Of a stretch of 64,000 nt of DNA, positions 33,863 to 41,691 are shown piece by piece. Each line of letters begins with the position of its first letter. The first letter of the stretch is position 1. Made by a program: the position numbers and the translations under genes. Source of the DNA: DATBGS01 sp036557885 (GTDB taxonomy: Bacteria; Chloroflexota; Ktedonobacteria; Ktedonobacterales; DATBGS01); assembly GCA_036557885.1 (NCBI GenBank), contig DATBGS010000003.1, positions 62,001 to 126,000 on the forward strand, given 5' to 3'. The notes under the pieces were generated by a model, which saw only the letters and a list, made by a program, of their open reading frames with translations, did no database searches and had not been told where the DNA came from.

Positions 33863-34571
33863 GGCTGCTCCTTTCCCAGACTACTACCTGCCGAAAGGGA
33901 AAGGCAGTGCGAACGGTGGCGGAGGCTAGCCCGGCCAGTTTTGCCAGTGTCTGTACCTCGCGTGGTGTGTAAGCCCGGCGCACCGAGGCGGGCGCATCGT
34001 GGCGCGTCAATGTGTTGGGCATGAGCGTATGCGTGAGCGCCCACGCGCCCAGATAAGCGGGCAGGCTGCGCGAAAGATCGCTGATGATGACGGCGCGGCG
34101 GGCCACGCGCGCCAGTTCTGCCAGCAACCGGGGAGCATCTTCGGGAGAGAAATGATGGAACGCCATGCAACACAGAACGAGATCAAACGACTGTGCGCCG
34201 TAGCCAAGCGCCAGCGCGTCCTGGCGTTCAAGCTGGATGTTGGGAAAGGCAGCGCAACTGGCGCGGGCAGAGGCGAGCACCTGCTCGCTCAGATCGGTGG
34301 CGGTGATGCTGGCCTGGAGTCTCTGACGCGCGGCCCAGCGCGCAATCGCCACAGGAATATCGGCTGAGCCGGTGGCGACATCCAGCAGCGAGAAGGTGTC
34401 TAAGCGCTGCCGGGCAACAACCTTGCCCACCTGCTCAACGGCCAGGCTGGTCCAGCCCAAAAAGCGGTTGATGCGGCGGATGTCGCGTAGATTGTGCGCC
34501 AGCAGCCGCTCATCGGCCACTGGCGCGTCCAGCAATTCCTCGATGGTGTTGTCGCGTGTGCGCAAGTTCAT
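33852..34571 (-). CDS. class I SAM-dependent methyltransferase
   Basis: A 239-residue methyltransferase. Motif I is LLDVATGSADIPVAI, followed by motif post-I ITATDLS and motif II DLVLCCMAFHHF. The N-terminal stretch RRINRFLGWTSLAVEQVG recalls ubiquinone/polyketide methyltransferases. The ATG at 34571 starts a normal-length family protein; another in-frame ATG lies at 34592 and would overlap the psd gene end by a few bases. It overlaps the FAD oxidase gene by 11 bp. Confidence 0.87.
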   Translation of the reverse strand: MNLRTRDNTIEELLDAPVADERLLAHNLRDIRRINRFLGWTSLAVEQVGKVVARQRLDTFSLLDVATGSADIPVAIARWAARQRLQASITATDLSEQVLASARASCAAFPNIQLERQDALALGYGAQSFDLVLCCMAFHHFSPEDAPRLLAELARVARRAVIISDLSRSLPAYLGAWALTHTLMPNTLTRHDAPASVRRAYTPREVQTLAKLAGLASATVRTAFPFRQVVVWERSSHAE

Positions 34572-34588
34572 AAAAATGGGGGAAAGCC

Positions 34589-35305
34589 TCACTCTACCGC
34601 TTTATACCGGGCAATGGGTGTGATGCCGCCGCGCACCTGCTGGCCTGGCGTGACCAGTACCTCGACGCTGCCCAGCGGCACGAGCACATCGGTGCGCGAA
34701 CTGAACTTGATCATGCCAAACTTTTGTCCGGCGCGTACCTGCTCGCCCGCATTGGTCCAGCAGACAATGCGCCGGGCGATCAAGCCGGCGATTTGCACCA
34801 CCATCACCTGGCCGCGCTGCCCATTGATGCCGAGCATGTTGCGCTCATTGGCCTCGGATTTTTCCAGACTCATCGCGTTGGCAAAGGTGCCCGGCTTCCA
34901 TTCGATCCTGGCGACCTCGCCCGCAACGGGGCTGCGGTTGACATGGACATTGAGCACCGAAAGAAAGGTGACGATGCGCGTGGCCGGGCCATCCAGAAAC
35001 CACTTATCCTCCACCCGGTCAACGGCGGCAATGGTGCCATCGGCAGCAGCGTAGAGGTAGGTGTCGTCCTGGGGATACGCGCGTGGTGGGTCGCGGAAGA
35101 AAAAGACGAGCATCGCCGGAACCAGCCAGAACAGCTTGCCCAGGCGCGGAAACAAGCGGTTGAGCAGGGCCGTGACGATAAGCGAGCCGACGATGTAGAT
35201 GAATCCTTCTTTGATAGCTCCCAGCATGGGTGGGTCAGCCTCCAGGCGGTCCCTCAACTCGGCAGCAGGCGTGATAACGTGGCGTTCTACCAGTTCCTGG
35301 CTCAT
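34589..35305 (-). CDS. psd: phosphatidylserine decarboxylase, short (PSD-B-like) form
   Basis: A 238-residue membrane-associated enzyme that makes phosphatidylethanolamine from phosphatidylserine, with a pyruvoyl group made by self-cleavage. Two N-terminal hydrophobic segments precede the catalytic part with LSVLNVHVNRSPVAGEV. The self-cleavage region reads FGMIKFSSRTDVLVP: residues 202-203 are Ser-Ser where the family normally has Gly-Ser. The gene overlaps pssA (ATGA type overlap at 35302-35305), which supplies its substrate. The start follows from that overlap. Confidence 0.92.
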   Translation of the reverse strand: MSQELVERHVITPAAELRDRLEADPPMLGAIKEGFIYIVGSLIVTALLNRLFPRLGKLFWLVPAMLVFFFRDPPRAYPQDDTYLYAAADGTIAAVDRVEDKWFLDGPATRIVTFLSVLNVHVNRSPVAGEVARIEWKPGTFANAMSLEKSEANERNMLGINGQRGQVMVVQIAGLIARRIVCWTNAGEQVRAGQKFGMIKFSSRTDVLVPLGSVEVLVTPGQQVRGGITPIARYKAVE

Positions 35306-36255
35306 GACTGGGCCTCGTCTTCTTCTTCAGCTTCCTCATCTTCCCAGTCATCGTCCCAATCCTCTTCGGTTTCGTCATCGTCATCATCCTCATCGTCGTC
35401 TACCGTCATGGTCATGGTGGCGATGTGCGCGCCCGCCGGACCAGAGACGACCCCTGCCACTGGCGCCAGGCGGCGCAAGCGGCGGCGCACAGCGCGCTCG
35501 CTGGACCACAGGACGGCATACAGGGCATAGGCGCCAACCATCAGCGTCAACCCTGCGGGCCAGAAGGGAATGAGAATGGCGACGATTGCCAGCAGAAACG
35601 TCCATTTGAGCATGAACGGCGCGCGGCCAAAGAGGGCGTTCAGTTTGGGAAACTCGATGCGGCTGCTCATCAGAAACGCTGTGACCAGCACAATACTGGC
35701 TGCCGCCATCGGGGTCATCAGGCGGTCCCAGAAGGCGAGGGTGGCGATCAGTCCGCCGCCCGCTGTGGTTGCCATGCCCTCGAAGTAGCGTGGGTTATAG
35801 GGTTTGGTGGCGAAGCGCGCCAGCCGAAAGGCGTTGGAGAAAACCAGTGTGGAGGCGATCAAGATGCCGCCAACGGCGATGCCGTTGACCATCCCCACCC
35901 GGCTGAGATACATCTGATAGACCATGAAGGCCGGGGCGATGCCAAAGGCGGTCAGATCGGCAAAGGAGTCAAAGTTTTCGCCAAACTCGGTGCAGGCGCC
36001 CACTGCGCGCGCCACGCGCCCGTCAATGCCATCGCAGAAGACGGCAATCGCTACCAGCAGCGGGACATACAGAAAACGATGTGGCACGTTTGGATCAGCG
36101 GCCAGGATAATTGCGATGAAACCAGAGATCAATGAGATGGTGGTAAACGCGCTGGGAAGCCAGATCAATTTGTTACTTGGTTTCTTCACGGATTCCTCGA
36201 TAGGTGCGCGGGTGGTGAGCGTGGGTTCATGGGGTGGCGTCGTTTGAGTAGTCAC
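35302..36255 (-). CDS. pssA: CDP-diacylglycerol--serine O-phosphatidyltransferase
   Basis: A 317-residue membrane enzyme that makes phosphatidylserine from CDP-diacylglycerol and serine. The CDP-alcohol phosphotransferase motif D-G-x2-A-R-x8-G-x3-D-x3-D is intact at residues 78-100 (DGRVAR...G92...D96...D100). About eight membrane helices follow. The last 45 residues are nearly all Asp and Glu, which is odd for this family. Start is a GTG at 36255 with AAGGGAG upstream. It forms an operon with psd. Confidence 0.93.
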   Translation of the reverse strand: MTTQTTPPHEPTLTTRAPIEESVKKPSNKLIWLPSAFTTISLISGFIAIILAADPNVPHRFLYVPLLVAIAVFCDGIDGRVARAVGACTEFGENFDSFADLTAFGIAPAFMVYQMYLSRVGMVNGIAVGGILIASTLVFSNAFRLARFATKPYNPRYFEGMATTAGGGLIATLAFWDRLMTPMAAASIVLVTAFLMSSRIEFPKLNALFGRAPFMLKWTFLLAIVAILIPFWPAGLTLMVGAYALYAVLWSSERAVRRRLRRLAPVAGVVSGPAGAHIATMTMTVDDDEDDDDDETEEDWDDDWEDEEAEEEDEAQS

Positions 36256-36561
36256 CTGATGACTCCCTTCATTTTTATTAGTTGCCCACCTGCTTCTAGC
36301 GCATCAGCCAGGCCAGGAGGTGCTGCCTGATGCAGAATGGTTGCTTCTACGCTACGCATGGAGGATGGGTTGCCAGCCAATGTAGCGTATCTGGCTTTAT
36401 TTAGCAAGTCCCTTGATCCACCAGCGTTGCTCATGCTATGAAAAACAGACCAGTTCGGTGGGCAGCACACCTGCCCACCATATATTATATCTTATTTCGC
36501 AGGTTGTAGCTGAGAAATAGGCCACAAGTCCACTTCTTGCTGCTCAACTGGAGTTCTTGGA
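36256..36561. other. intergenic region, 306 bp, with one hairpin
   Basis: Contains the perfect stem GGTGGGCAG/CTGCCCACC (36457-36465 / 36471-36479) near the end of the SufS-like gene and an AT-rich stretch ATATATTATAT. A short open frame here (36252-36470, minus) runs into the pssA start and is not convincing. No other feature seen. Confidence 0.5.
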
Positions 36562-37833
36562 CTACTGCTCGTGTAGCTCCTGCAAGGCCAGGACCAGACG
36601 ATCAATCTCTTCGGTGGTGTTGTAGTGGGCCAGCCCGATGCGCAGCGCGCCATGTTTGTGCAGGCCAAGCCGGTCCATCAAGGCCATCGCGTAGTAATTG
36701 CCGTCCCAGACAAAGATGCCTTGATCGCCCAGGGCGCGCGCCATGTCGCGCGGCTTGTGGCTGCGGCTGGTGCAGGCCAACGTTGGCACCCGACGCGGCA
36801 GGTCTTCCAGGCGCGTCAGGCCATACAGGTGCAGGTCGCTGATGGTTTTGACTCCGGTGAGCAGATGGGCAAAGAGGCCCTGTTCGTAGTCCTGAATGGC
36901 GTGCATCGCCAGCTTGAGCGCCCGTCTGCGCCCGCTCCATTCGGTGTAGGTGTCGGGGTAGTGGTCGCTCTGGTCCTGGCCGAGCGTTGCCAGGTACTCC
37001 AGGGCACCTAGCAGGCCCGCGATGCCTTCGTGATTGAGGGTGCCGGTCTCGAACTTTTCATTGGGGGTGTTGGGGGCCGGGCGCACTTTATAGGCCATAA
37101 GTTGTTCTAGCAGCGGGAGTTTGCCATAGAGGATGCCCAGGTGGGGACCAAAAAACTTATAGGAGGAGCATACCAGGAAATCGCAGTCCAGCGCGCGCAC
37201 GTCAATGGGGGCGTGGGGCGCGTACTGCACTGCGTCTACAAAGACCAGGGCGCCCACCTCGCGCGCCCATTGGATGATTTGCGGCACGTTGTTGATGGTG
37301 CCAACGGCGTTGGAGGCATAGCCAACGGCAATGAGCTTGGTGCGCGGCGTGATCTTGGTGCGCACGTCTTCCATATTGAGGGTGCAATCTTCGGGGTGAA
37401 TGTCTGCCGTTTGGATGACCACATCGCTTTCGCGCAAGGCCAGCCAGGGTGCGATATTGGCGTCGTGGTCGAGCGTTGTGACCAGAATCTCATCGCCTGG
37501 CTTGAGGGCGCGCCCGATGGCCCGGCTCATGGAAAAGGTCAGCGTGGTCATGTTGTTGCCAAAGATGATTTCGTCGGGGCTGGCATTGAGGAAATCGGCC
37601 ATGCCTGCGCGGGCCTCGTTAAACATGGCGTCGGTGCGGCGGCTGGTGGCAAAGGCGCCGCCTGTATTGGCATTGGCGCGGGTGAGGTAGGCAGTCATGG
37701 CGTCAATGACGGTGGTGGGAACCTGGGTGCCGCCGGGGTTATCAAAAAAAATAACGGGCTGTCCCTGGATGGTCTGGTTGAGCGCCGGGAATGCTGCCCG
37801 ATAGTGGCTGAGGTTGGGGGAAGAGGTGTGCAT
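36562..37833 (-). CDS. SufS-type cysteine desulfurase-like aminotransferase class V protein
   Basis: A 423-residue PLP enzyme. The Lys that binds PLP sits in VCSSYKFFGPHLG, and upstream are NPGGTQVP, NANTGGAFATSRRTD and TTLDHDANIAPW. The protein resembles the SufS subfamily of TIGR01976, whose members are related to cysteine desulfurases but have unproven activity; no suf scaffold genes are nearby. An upstream in-frame start at 37869 exists; ATG at 37833 after AGGAGGACC is preferred. Product assignment beyond the family is inference. Confidence 0.82.
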   Translation of the reverse strand: MHTSSPNLSHYRAAFPALNQTIQGQPVIFFDNPGGTQVPTTVIDAMTAYLTRANANTGGAFATSRRTDAMFNEARAGMADFLNASPDEIIFGNNMTTLTFSMSRAIGRALKPGDEILVTTLDHDANIAPWLALRESDVVIQTADIHPEDCTLNMEDVRTKITPRTKLIAVGYASNAVGTINNVPQIIQWAREVGALVFVDAVQYAPHAPIDVRALDCDFLVCSSYKFFGPHLGILYGKLPLLEQLMAYKVRPAPNTPNEKFETGTLNHEGIAGLLGALEYLATLGQDQSDHYPDTYTEWSGRRRALKLAMHAIQDYEQGLFAHLLTGVKTISDLHLYGLTRLEDLPRRVPTLACTSRSHKPRDMARALGDQGIFVWDGNYYAMALMDRLGLHKHGALRIGLAHYNTTEEIDRLVLALQELHEQ

Positions 37834-37920
37834 ACGGTCCTCCTGGGAAAAAGTGCGTGCTGGTTGCAACGGCCCTCATTATGCCATGCTTTGCCCCAGG
37901 TGGGTAGTGGCCGACACACG

Positions 37921-37944
37921 GCCTGGCATCTTTAGATGCCAGGC
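37921..37944. repeat. perfect 11-bp stem hairpin between two convergent-direction units
   Basis: GCCTGGCATCT-TT-AGATGCCAGGC lies between the SufS-like gene start and the anti-sigma gene end. It has no T-run on the minus strand; possibly another palindromic repeat. Confidence 0.55.
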
Positions 37945-37949
37945 GGCGC

Positions 37950-38543
37950 TTACCACCAGTTCTGCGGGAGCCGCTCGCGCAAGCGCTGGCGCCAGAACGC
38001 GCGAATCTCGTCTCCTGCCAGCACAAGCGTGATCCAGATTCCCAGGAAAATCCCCAGCCCCCACCCGATCAAGACGATGATCCCGCCATGCAGCGAGAAG
38101 AGGGCCTGGAGGCTCTGGAGCAGCGGGGCGACCATCGGATTCGTGTCAACCAGCAGGGCGTCGCGTAGGGCTGGCTGAAGGAGGATGAAGCCCGACATCA
38201 CCAGGGTTGCCAGCGCGAAAGCCAGCAGCACGTCGCGGCGTGTCAGCCGGGAAAATGGGCGGTGCAGCAGCGGGCCGAGGCTTTCCTGCACTCCGGCAGG
38301 CAGTTCGCGCGGTGGCTGCGCGGTGGTGCTGGCAACACGCTGCATGATGGCCTCGCCCAGCCAGGCGGGTTCGGTGACGCGCCCCAGGCTCTGTACCCCA
38401 GAGACGACCTGTTCCAGCGTGGTCCATTCGGCCCGGCAGACGGGGCAAGAACCCAGATGGCGCTCTAATGCGCGGGTGCGGCTCAGGGAGAGGCGCCCAT
38501 CCAGATAGACCTGGAGGAGCAGTTGTGCGCGTGCGCAGGTCAT
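37950..38543 (-). CDS. zinc-finger anti-sigma factor, membrane-anchored
   Basis: A 197-residue protein with an N-terminal ZAS motif H-x3-C-x2-C (RHLGSCPVCR) and two membrane helices near 105-125 and 155-178. The start overlaps the stop of the sigma factor gene by a few bases, the normal arrangement for a sigma/anti-sigma pair. It would sequester the sigma factor at the membrane until a signal arrives. Confidence 0.87.
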   Translation of the reverse strand: MTCARAQLLLQVYLDGRLSLSRTRALERHLGSCPVCRAEWTTLEQVVSGVQSLGRVTEPAWLGEAIMQRVASTTAQPPRELPAGVQESLGPLLHRPFSRLTRRDVLLAFALATLVMSGFILLQPALRDALLVDTNPMVAPLLQSLQALFSLHGGIIVLIGWGLGIFLGIWITLVLAGDEIRAFWRQRLRERLPQNWW

Positions 38544-39388
38544 CCGCGTTCCTCGCTTCCTAGCTCGCGGGCGGTTCCCAGATGCAGCAGGCGCGGAGCA
38601 ATGCGGGCAAAATAGGAGGCGGGACGCGAGCCTTCGCTGCTGGCAGAGGTGGAGGCATGGCTCATGGGCTGCGACTCAGCGGCAGTTTCTTCGTGTTCGA
38701 GCAGTTGCAGCCGCTCCTTGAGCAGATTGCGCGCGCGAAACAGATGTGTTTTGATGGTGCCAACCGGCAGGCTCAAGGCTTGCGCAATCTCTTCATAGGT
38801 TAGTTCTTGCAGATGGCGCAAAATCAAGACGGCGCGGTACTTCCCAGGTAATTGTTGGATGGCCTCCTGGATGGTGCGCTGGCGCTCGCGGTCGGTCAGG
38901 ATGGCGTGCACCTCCTGGCCGTCTTCCAGCCGGGCCGACTCCTGGGCCTGGAGGGTTATGGCATCCTTATCCCTGGTGTCGCGGCGCCGCTGCTCCAACA
39001 CGCGCAGGCAGGCGTGATAGACAATGCGATACATCCAGGTGGAGAAACGGGCCTCGCCGCGAAATGAGTGTAAGCCTTGCCAGGCCGCCAGAAATGCTTC
39101 CTGCACGGCTTCAGCAGCTTCATCTTCGTTGCCAAGCATGCGAAATGCCAGAATATAGGCCCGGCGCTGGTGGGCGTGCACGAGGACGGCAAAGGCATCT
39201 TGATCGCCGCAGCAGGCGCGGCGCACGAGTTCTATCTCGCCCTCGACTTCGTGAGGGGCACCCTTTGCGCTGGTCAGTTGGTTGGGGTAGCTTTCCAGCG
39301 CTCGCGCAGAAAATGGAAATGGCTCTTCTTGCATATCTTGTTTGAGCCGAAACCATTGCCAAAAGTTTCGCGTTCCGGCGCGTCCCAT
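38540..39388 (-). CDS. RNA polymerase ECF sigma factor
   Basis: A 282-residue ECF factor, longer at both ends than usual. Region 2 has FRMLGNEDEAAEAVQEAFLAAWQGLHSFRGEARFSTWMYRI and region 4 has YRAVLILRHLQELTYEEIAQALSLPVGTIKTHLFRARNLLKERL. The ATG at 39388 follows GGGGGA seven bases upstream. A possible autoregulatory ECF-type sequence (GCGAACTTTT, then TATTCT) lies upstream on the same strand near 39440-39480, together with an 8-bp hairpin (39467-39491). Its anti-sigma gene overlaps downstream. Confidence 0.93.
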   Translation of the reverse strand: MGRAGTRNFWQWFRLKQDMQEEPFPFSARALESYPNQLTSAKGAPHEVEGEIELVRRACCGDQDAFAVLVHAHQRRAYILAFRMLGNEDEAAEAVQEAFLAAWQGLHSFRGEARFSTWMYRIVYHACLRVLEQRRRDTRDKDAITLQAQESARLEDGQEVHAILTDRERQRTIQEAIQQLPGKYRAVLILRHLQELTYEEIAQALSLPVGTIKTHLFRARNLLKERLQLLEHEETAAESQPMSHASTSASSEGSRPASYFARIAPRLLHLGTARELGSEERG

Positions 39389-39625
39389 GAGAATCCCCCG
39401 TTGAGTTGATGCGCTGCTTTGCGTGTTCTGGGCGCGTGCTGCTGATGAGATAGAATAGGATTGCAGAGAGAAAAGTTCGCGGATTTTCTCTGTCGCTAAT
39501 CATAGCATGAAACAAACCAGAATGGTGCATTCTCTTACTTAGAAGATACGAAAGAACTATCTACGAAAGCGCCTTCCGAGAGAGGAGATGCCGACCAGAG
39601 CTTCGGCGTTCCAGAGGAACGAGCG

Positions 39626-40213
39626 ATGAATACACTACTACTGCTGGCGTTGGGTTGGCTGCTGGTGCTGGTGGTCTTTTTGAGCTTTCTGGCGCTCCTG
39701 CGCTATCTGGATCATCGGGAGCGTATGGCGATGATTCTGCGGGGTATTACCCCGCCGGACAAACGGCATAATCGGCTGCCCCGGCCCACGCTGGTGCGGC
39801 GAACCGTCCTGCTGCAAGGCGGCTTGATCACCGCGATGGTGGGCCTGGCGCTGACGGTTGGGCTGTATCCGTTGGGCTATATCCTCCCGCCGTCGCTGGT
39901 GGCGCCCTATCATCTTGGCCCCTGGCTGCTGGCCGGGCTGATTCCTCTGGCGGTTGGCGGTGCGCTCATCCTGGGACATTACCTGACGCCTGGTCGCCCG
40001 CTTGACTCCGCAACGCGGCCAGCTACGGAGGACACCTCCGCCGAAGCAAAAGGGCAACAAGCTGTCTCAGGCAATCAGAGCCAGCGCCTCGCGGCCCGCA
40101 GCGCGCCGCTGGCTCTCCCAGAGGCGCGGCGCCGAACCTGGTATCAGCGCCAGGCTTCGGGCGCTGCTGAACCGCTTCCAGAGGGAGATGAGCCAGCGGA
40201 AGGGGAAGAATAA
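39626..40213 (+). CDS. small membrane protein, DUF6249-like
   Basis: A 195-residue protein with three hydrophobic helices (NTLLLLALGWLLVLVVFLSFLALL; LQGGLITAMVGLALTVGLYPLG; LGPWLLAGLIPLAVGGALIL) and a long Ala/Gly/Glu-rich polar tail. The first helix plus YLDHRERMAMI resembles DUF6249 membrane proteins, some of which sit next to ECF sigma factors. It is divergent from the sigma gene with a 237-bp gap, so it may be a target of that sigma. Function unknown. Confidence 0.65.
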   Translation: MNTLLLLALGWLLVLVVFLSFLALLRYLDHRERMAMILRGITPPDKRHNRLPRPTLVRRTVLLQGGLITAMVGLALTVGLYPLGYILPPSLVAPYHLGPWLLAGLIPLAVGGALILGHYLTPGRPLDSATRPATEDTSAEAKGQQAVSGNQSQRLAARSAPLALPEARRRTWYQRQASGAAEPLPEGDEPAEGEE

Positions 40214-40219
40214 GCGAGC

Positions 40220-41377
40220 ATGAGATCCCTTACCTGGCAGGAGGTGTGGAGTCGGCGGCTGGCACGGCATGCGCTGGTGGCGCCAAGGCCCAAGGAGGAT
40301 ATGGGAGAGGTCGTTCGTGCTGTCTGTGGGGTTCATGCCCAGATGCTGCCCGCCGCCGAACTCTCTCTTGGCCTGCGCCTGGTTGGAGCGACCCGCCAGG
40401 ATGTGCAGGCCGCTCTGTGGAAGAGGCGCAGTTTGGTCAAGACTTATGGGCTGCGGGGGACGATCCATCTCTTTCCCTCCGATGAACTGCCGATGTGGGT
40501 GGCCGCATTCCGGGCCAACCGCCGCCCAGACGAGGCGCGTTGGCTCGCGCAAATGGGGTTGGAGATGGCGCAAAAGGAAGCGATCATAACGGCCATTGGG
40601 GGGGCGCTTGATGGCCGCTGCCTGACGCGAGAAGAACTCGGTCTGGAGGTGGCGCGTCGCGTTGGATCGTGGGCAACCGATGCAGTAAGTCCCGCGTTCG
40701 GGGGCCAGTGGCCGCGCTGGTTGATCACGCTTGGGGCCGCAGCCAATGCCGGTTTGCTCTGCTTTGGCCCCAACCAGAAGGGCAAGGTGACGTTCACGCG
40801 CCCCGACCAATGGCTGGGTAGCTGGAAAGAAGTAGAGAGTGCAACTGCGCTAAAGATGATCTTCCGACGATTCCTCTCGACCTATGGGCCTGCTACCTCC
40901 CAAGACTTCGCGCAGTGGTTTGGCATGCCGCCCCGCACAGCCCTGGCTCTGATGCGCGAACTAGCCGATGAACTTGAGGAGGTAGAAGTCGAAGGCCATC
41001 ACGCCTGGCTGCTGGCAAGCGAGGCAGAGGCTTCCTGGGCGCCGGTTTCGGATGTGGCGAGGCTCTTGCCCCACTTCGACTGTTATCTCATTGGGTGCTT
41101 TCCCAGAGATCGGCTTGTCCCGTCGGCCTGGGCGAAGCGGGTGCTAAAACAGGGCGGCATCGGAAATCTGCCCGTCGTGGTGGTTGATGGGGTGGTGGCT
41201 GGCCTCTGGCAGCAGCGGCGGAGCGGGAGGCGCGTCGAAATCGTGGTCGAAGCCTTCCAACCTCTGAGTGGCGACCAGCATCAGCAGTTGGAGGCTGCCG
41301 CTCGGCGCATTGGGGAGATTGTGGAGACGGAGAGTGTATTCTCTCTGGGCACTGTTGATGCTCGCCCCCATCTCTAG
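40220..41377 (+). CDS. winged-helix DNA-binding protein (AlkZ/YcaQ HTH_42 family)
   Basis: A 385-residue member of the HTH_42 family, whose characterised members AlkZ and YcaQ are DNA glycosylases that unhook interstrand crosslinks. The sequences GVHAQML and LRGTIHLFPSDEL are the family hallmark; the active HxQ/QxQ position is occupied by HAQ in VHAQM. The C-terminal beta domain (LPHFDCYLIGCFPRDRLV...GNLPVVVVDGVVAGLWQ) is typical. It follows the DUF6249 gene by 6 bp. Whether it has glycosylase activity cannot be told. Confidence 0.82.
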   Translation: MRSLTWQEVWSRRLARHALVAPRPKEDMGEVVRAVCGVHAQMLPAAELSLGLRLVGATRQDVQAALWKRRSLVKTYGLRGTIHLFPSDELPMWVAAFRANRRPDEARWLAQMGLEMAQKEAIITAIGGALDGRCLTREELGLEVARRVGSWATDAVSPAFGGQWPRWLITLGAAANAGLLCFGPNQKGKVTFTRPDQWLGSWKEVESATALKMIFRRFLSTYGPATSQDFAQWFGMPPRTALALMRELADELEEVEVEGHHAWLLASEAEASWAPVSDVARLLPHFDCYLIGCFPRDRLVPSAWAKRVLKQGGIGNLPVVVVDGVVAGLWQQRRSGRRVEIVVEAFQPLSGDQHQQLEAAARRIGEIVETESVFSLGTVDARPHL

Positions 41378-41472
41378 CAGAAGGGGGCGCGACGCTTGCC
41401 TTGATAGTTTTTATCAAGAGCCGCGTAAAACCCCTGTCTTTAGACATGGGGATATAAGGGGCTTAGCTGCGC

Positions 41473-41502
41473 TTGACGCACTGGTGTAGTATATGATATA
41501 AT
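41473..41502 (+). promoter_or_regulatory. promoter of the IS element, with overlapping candidate operator
   Basis: TTGACG (41473-41478), 18-bp spacer, TATAAT (41497-41502). The ATG of the RHH gene starts at 41509, where the transcript should begin, so the message is probably leaderless. AGTAT (41488-41492) and ATACT (41501-41505) form an inverted repeat across the -10, then AGTAT again at 41506-41510: a candidate site for autorepression by the RHH protein. Confidence 0.6.
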
Positions 41503-41508
41503 ACTAGT

Positions 41509-41691
41509 ATGGAAACGCCACCTGAACACAAAACACAACGTTGGATGCTCTATCTGCCACCTGCTCTGCTGGACCAGTTTCGGCAGTTGGCAACCGAGCA
41601 TCGGCGGTCCCTGAATAGTGAACTGGTCTGGGCCTTGGAGCAGTATGCCAAACAAGAGCAGCGAAAAGCCAAACGAGAAGCGAATCCGTAA
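41509..41691 (+). CDS. ribbon-helix-helix (Arc-like) protein of the IS element
   Basis: A 60-residue protein. TQRWMLYLPPALLDQFRQLA starts with a beta-strand and helix A, followed by SLNSELVWALEQYAKQ as helix B: the MetJ/Arc ribbon-helix-helix layout, with Arg/Lys-rich ends. It should be a DNA-binding dimer. It has its own promoter with a palindromic site on the -10. The 3' end overlaps the start of tnpB by about 47 bp in a different frame, so the two are translationally linked. A small RHH gene in front of tnpB is an unusual cargo. Confidence 0.72.
   Translation: METPPEHKTQRWMLYLPPALLDQFRQLATEHRRSLNSELVWALEQYAKQEQRKAKREANP

Noticed and set aside
36252..36470. Possible 72-codon gene before pssA
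   Set aside because: It ends in the pssA start, has no motif or conserved character, and can be explained as leader sequence.
37921..37944. Hairpin as terminator of the anti-sigma unit
   Set aside because: No T-run on the minus strand; kept as repeat only.
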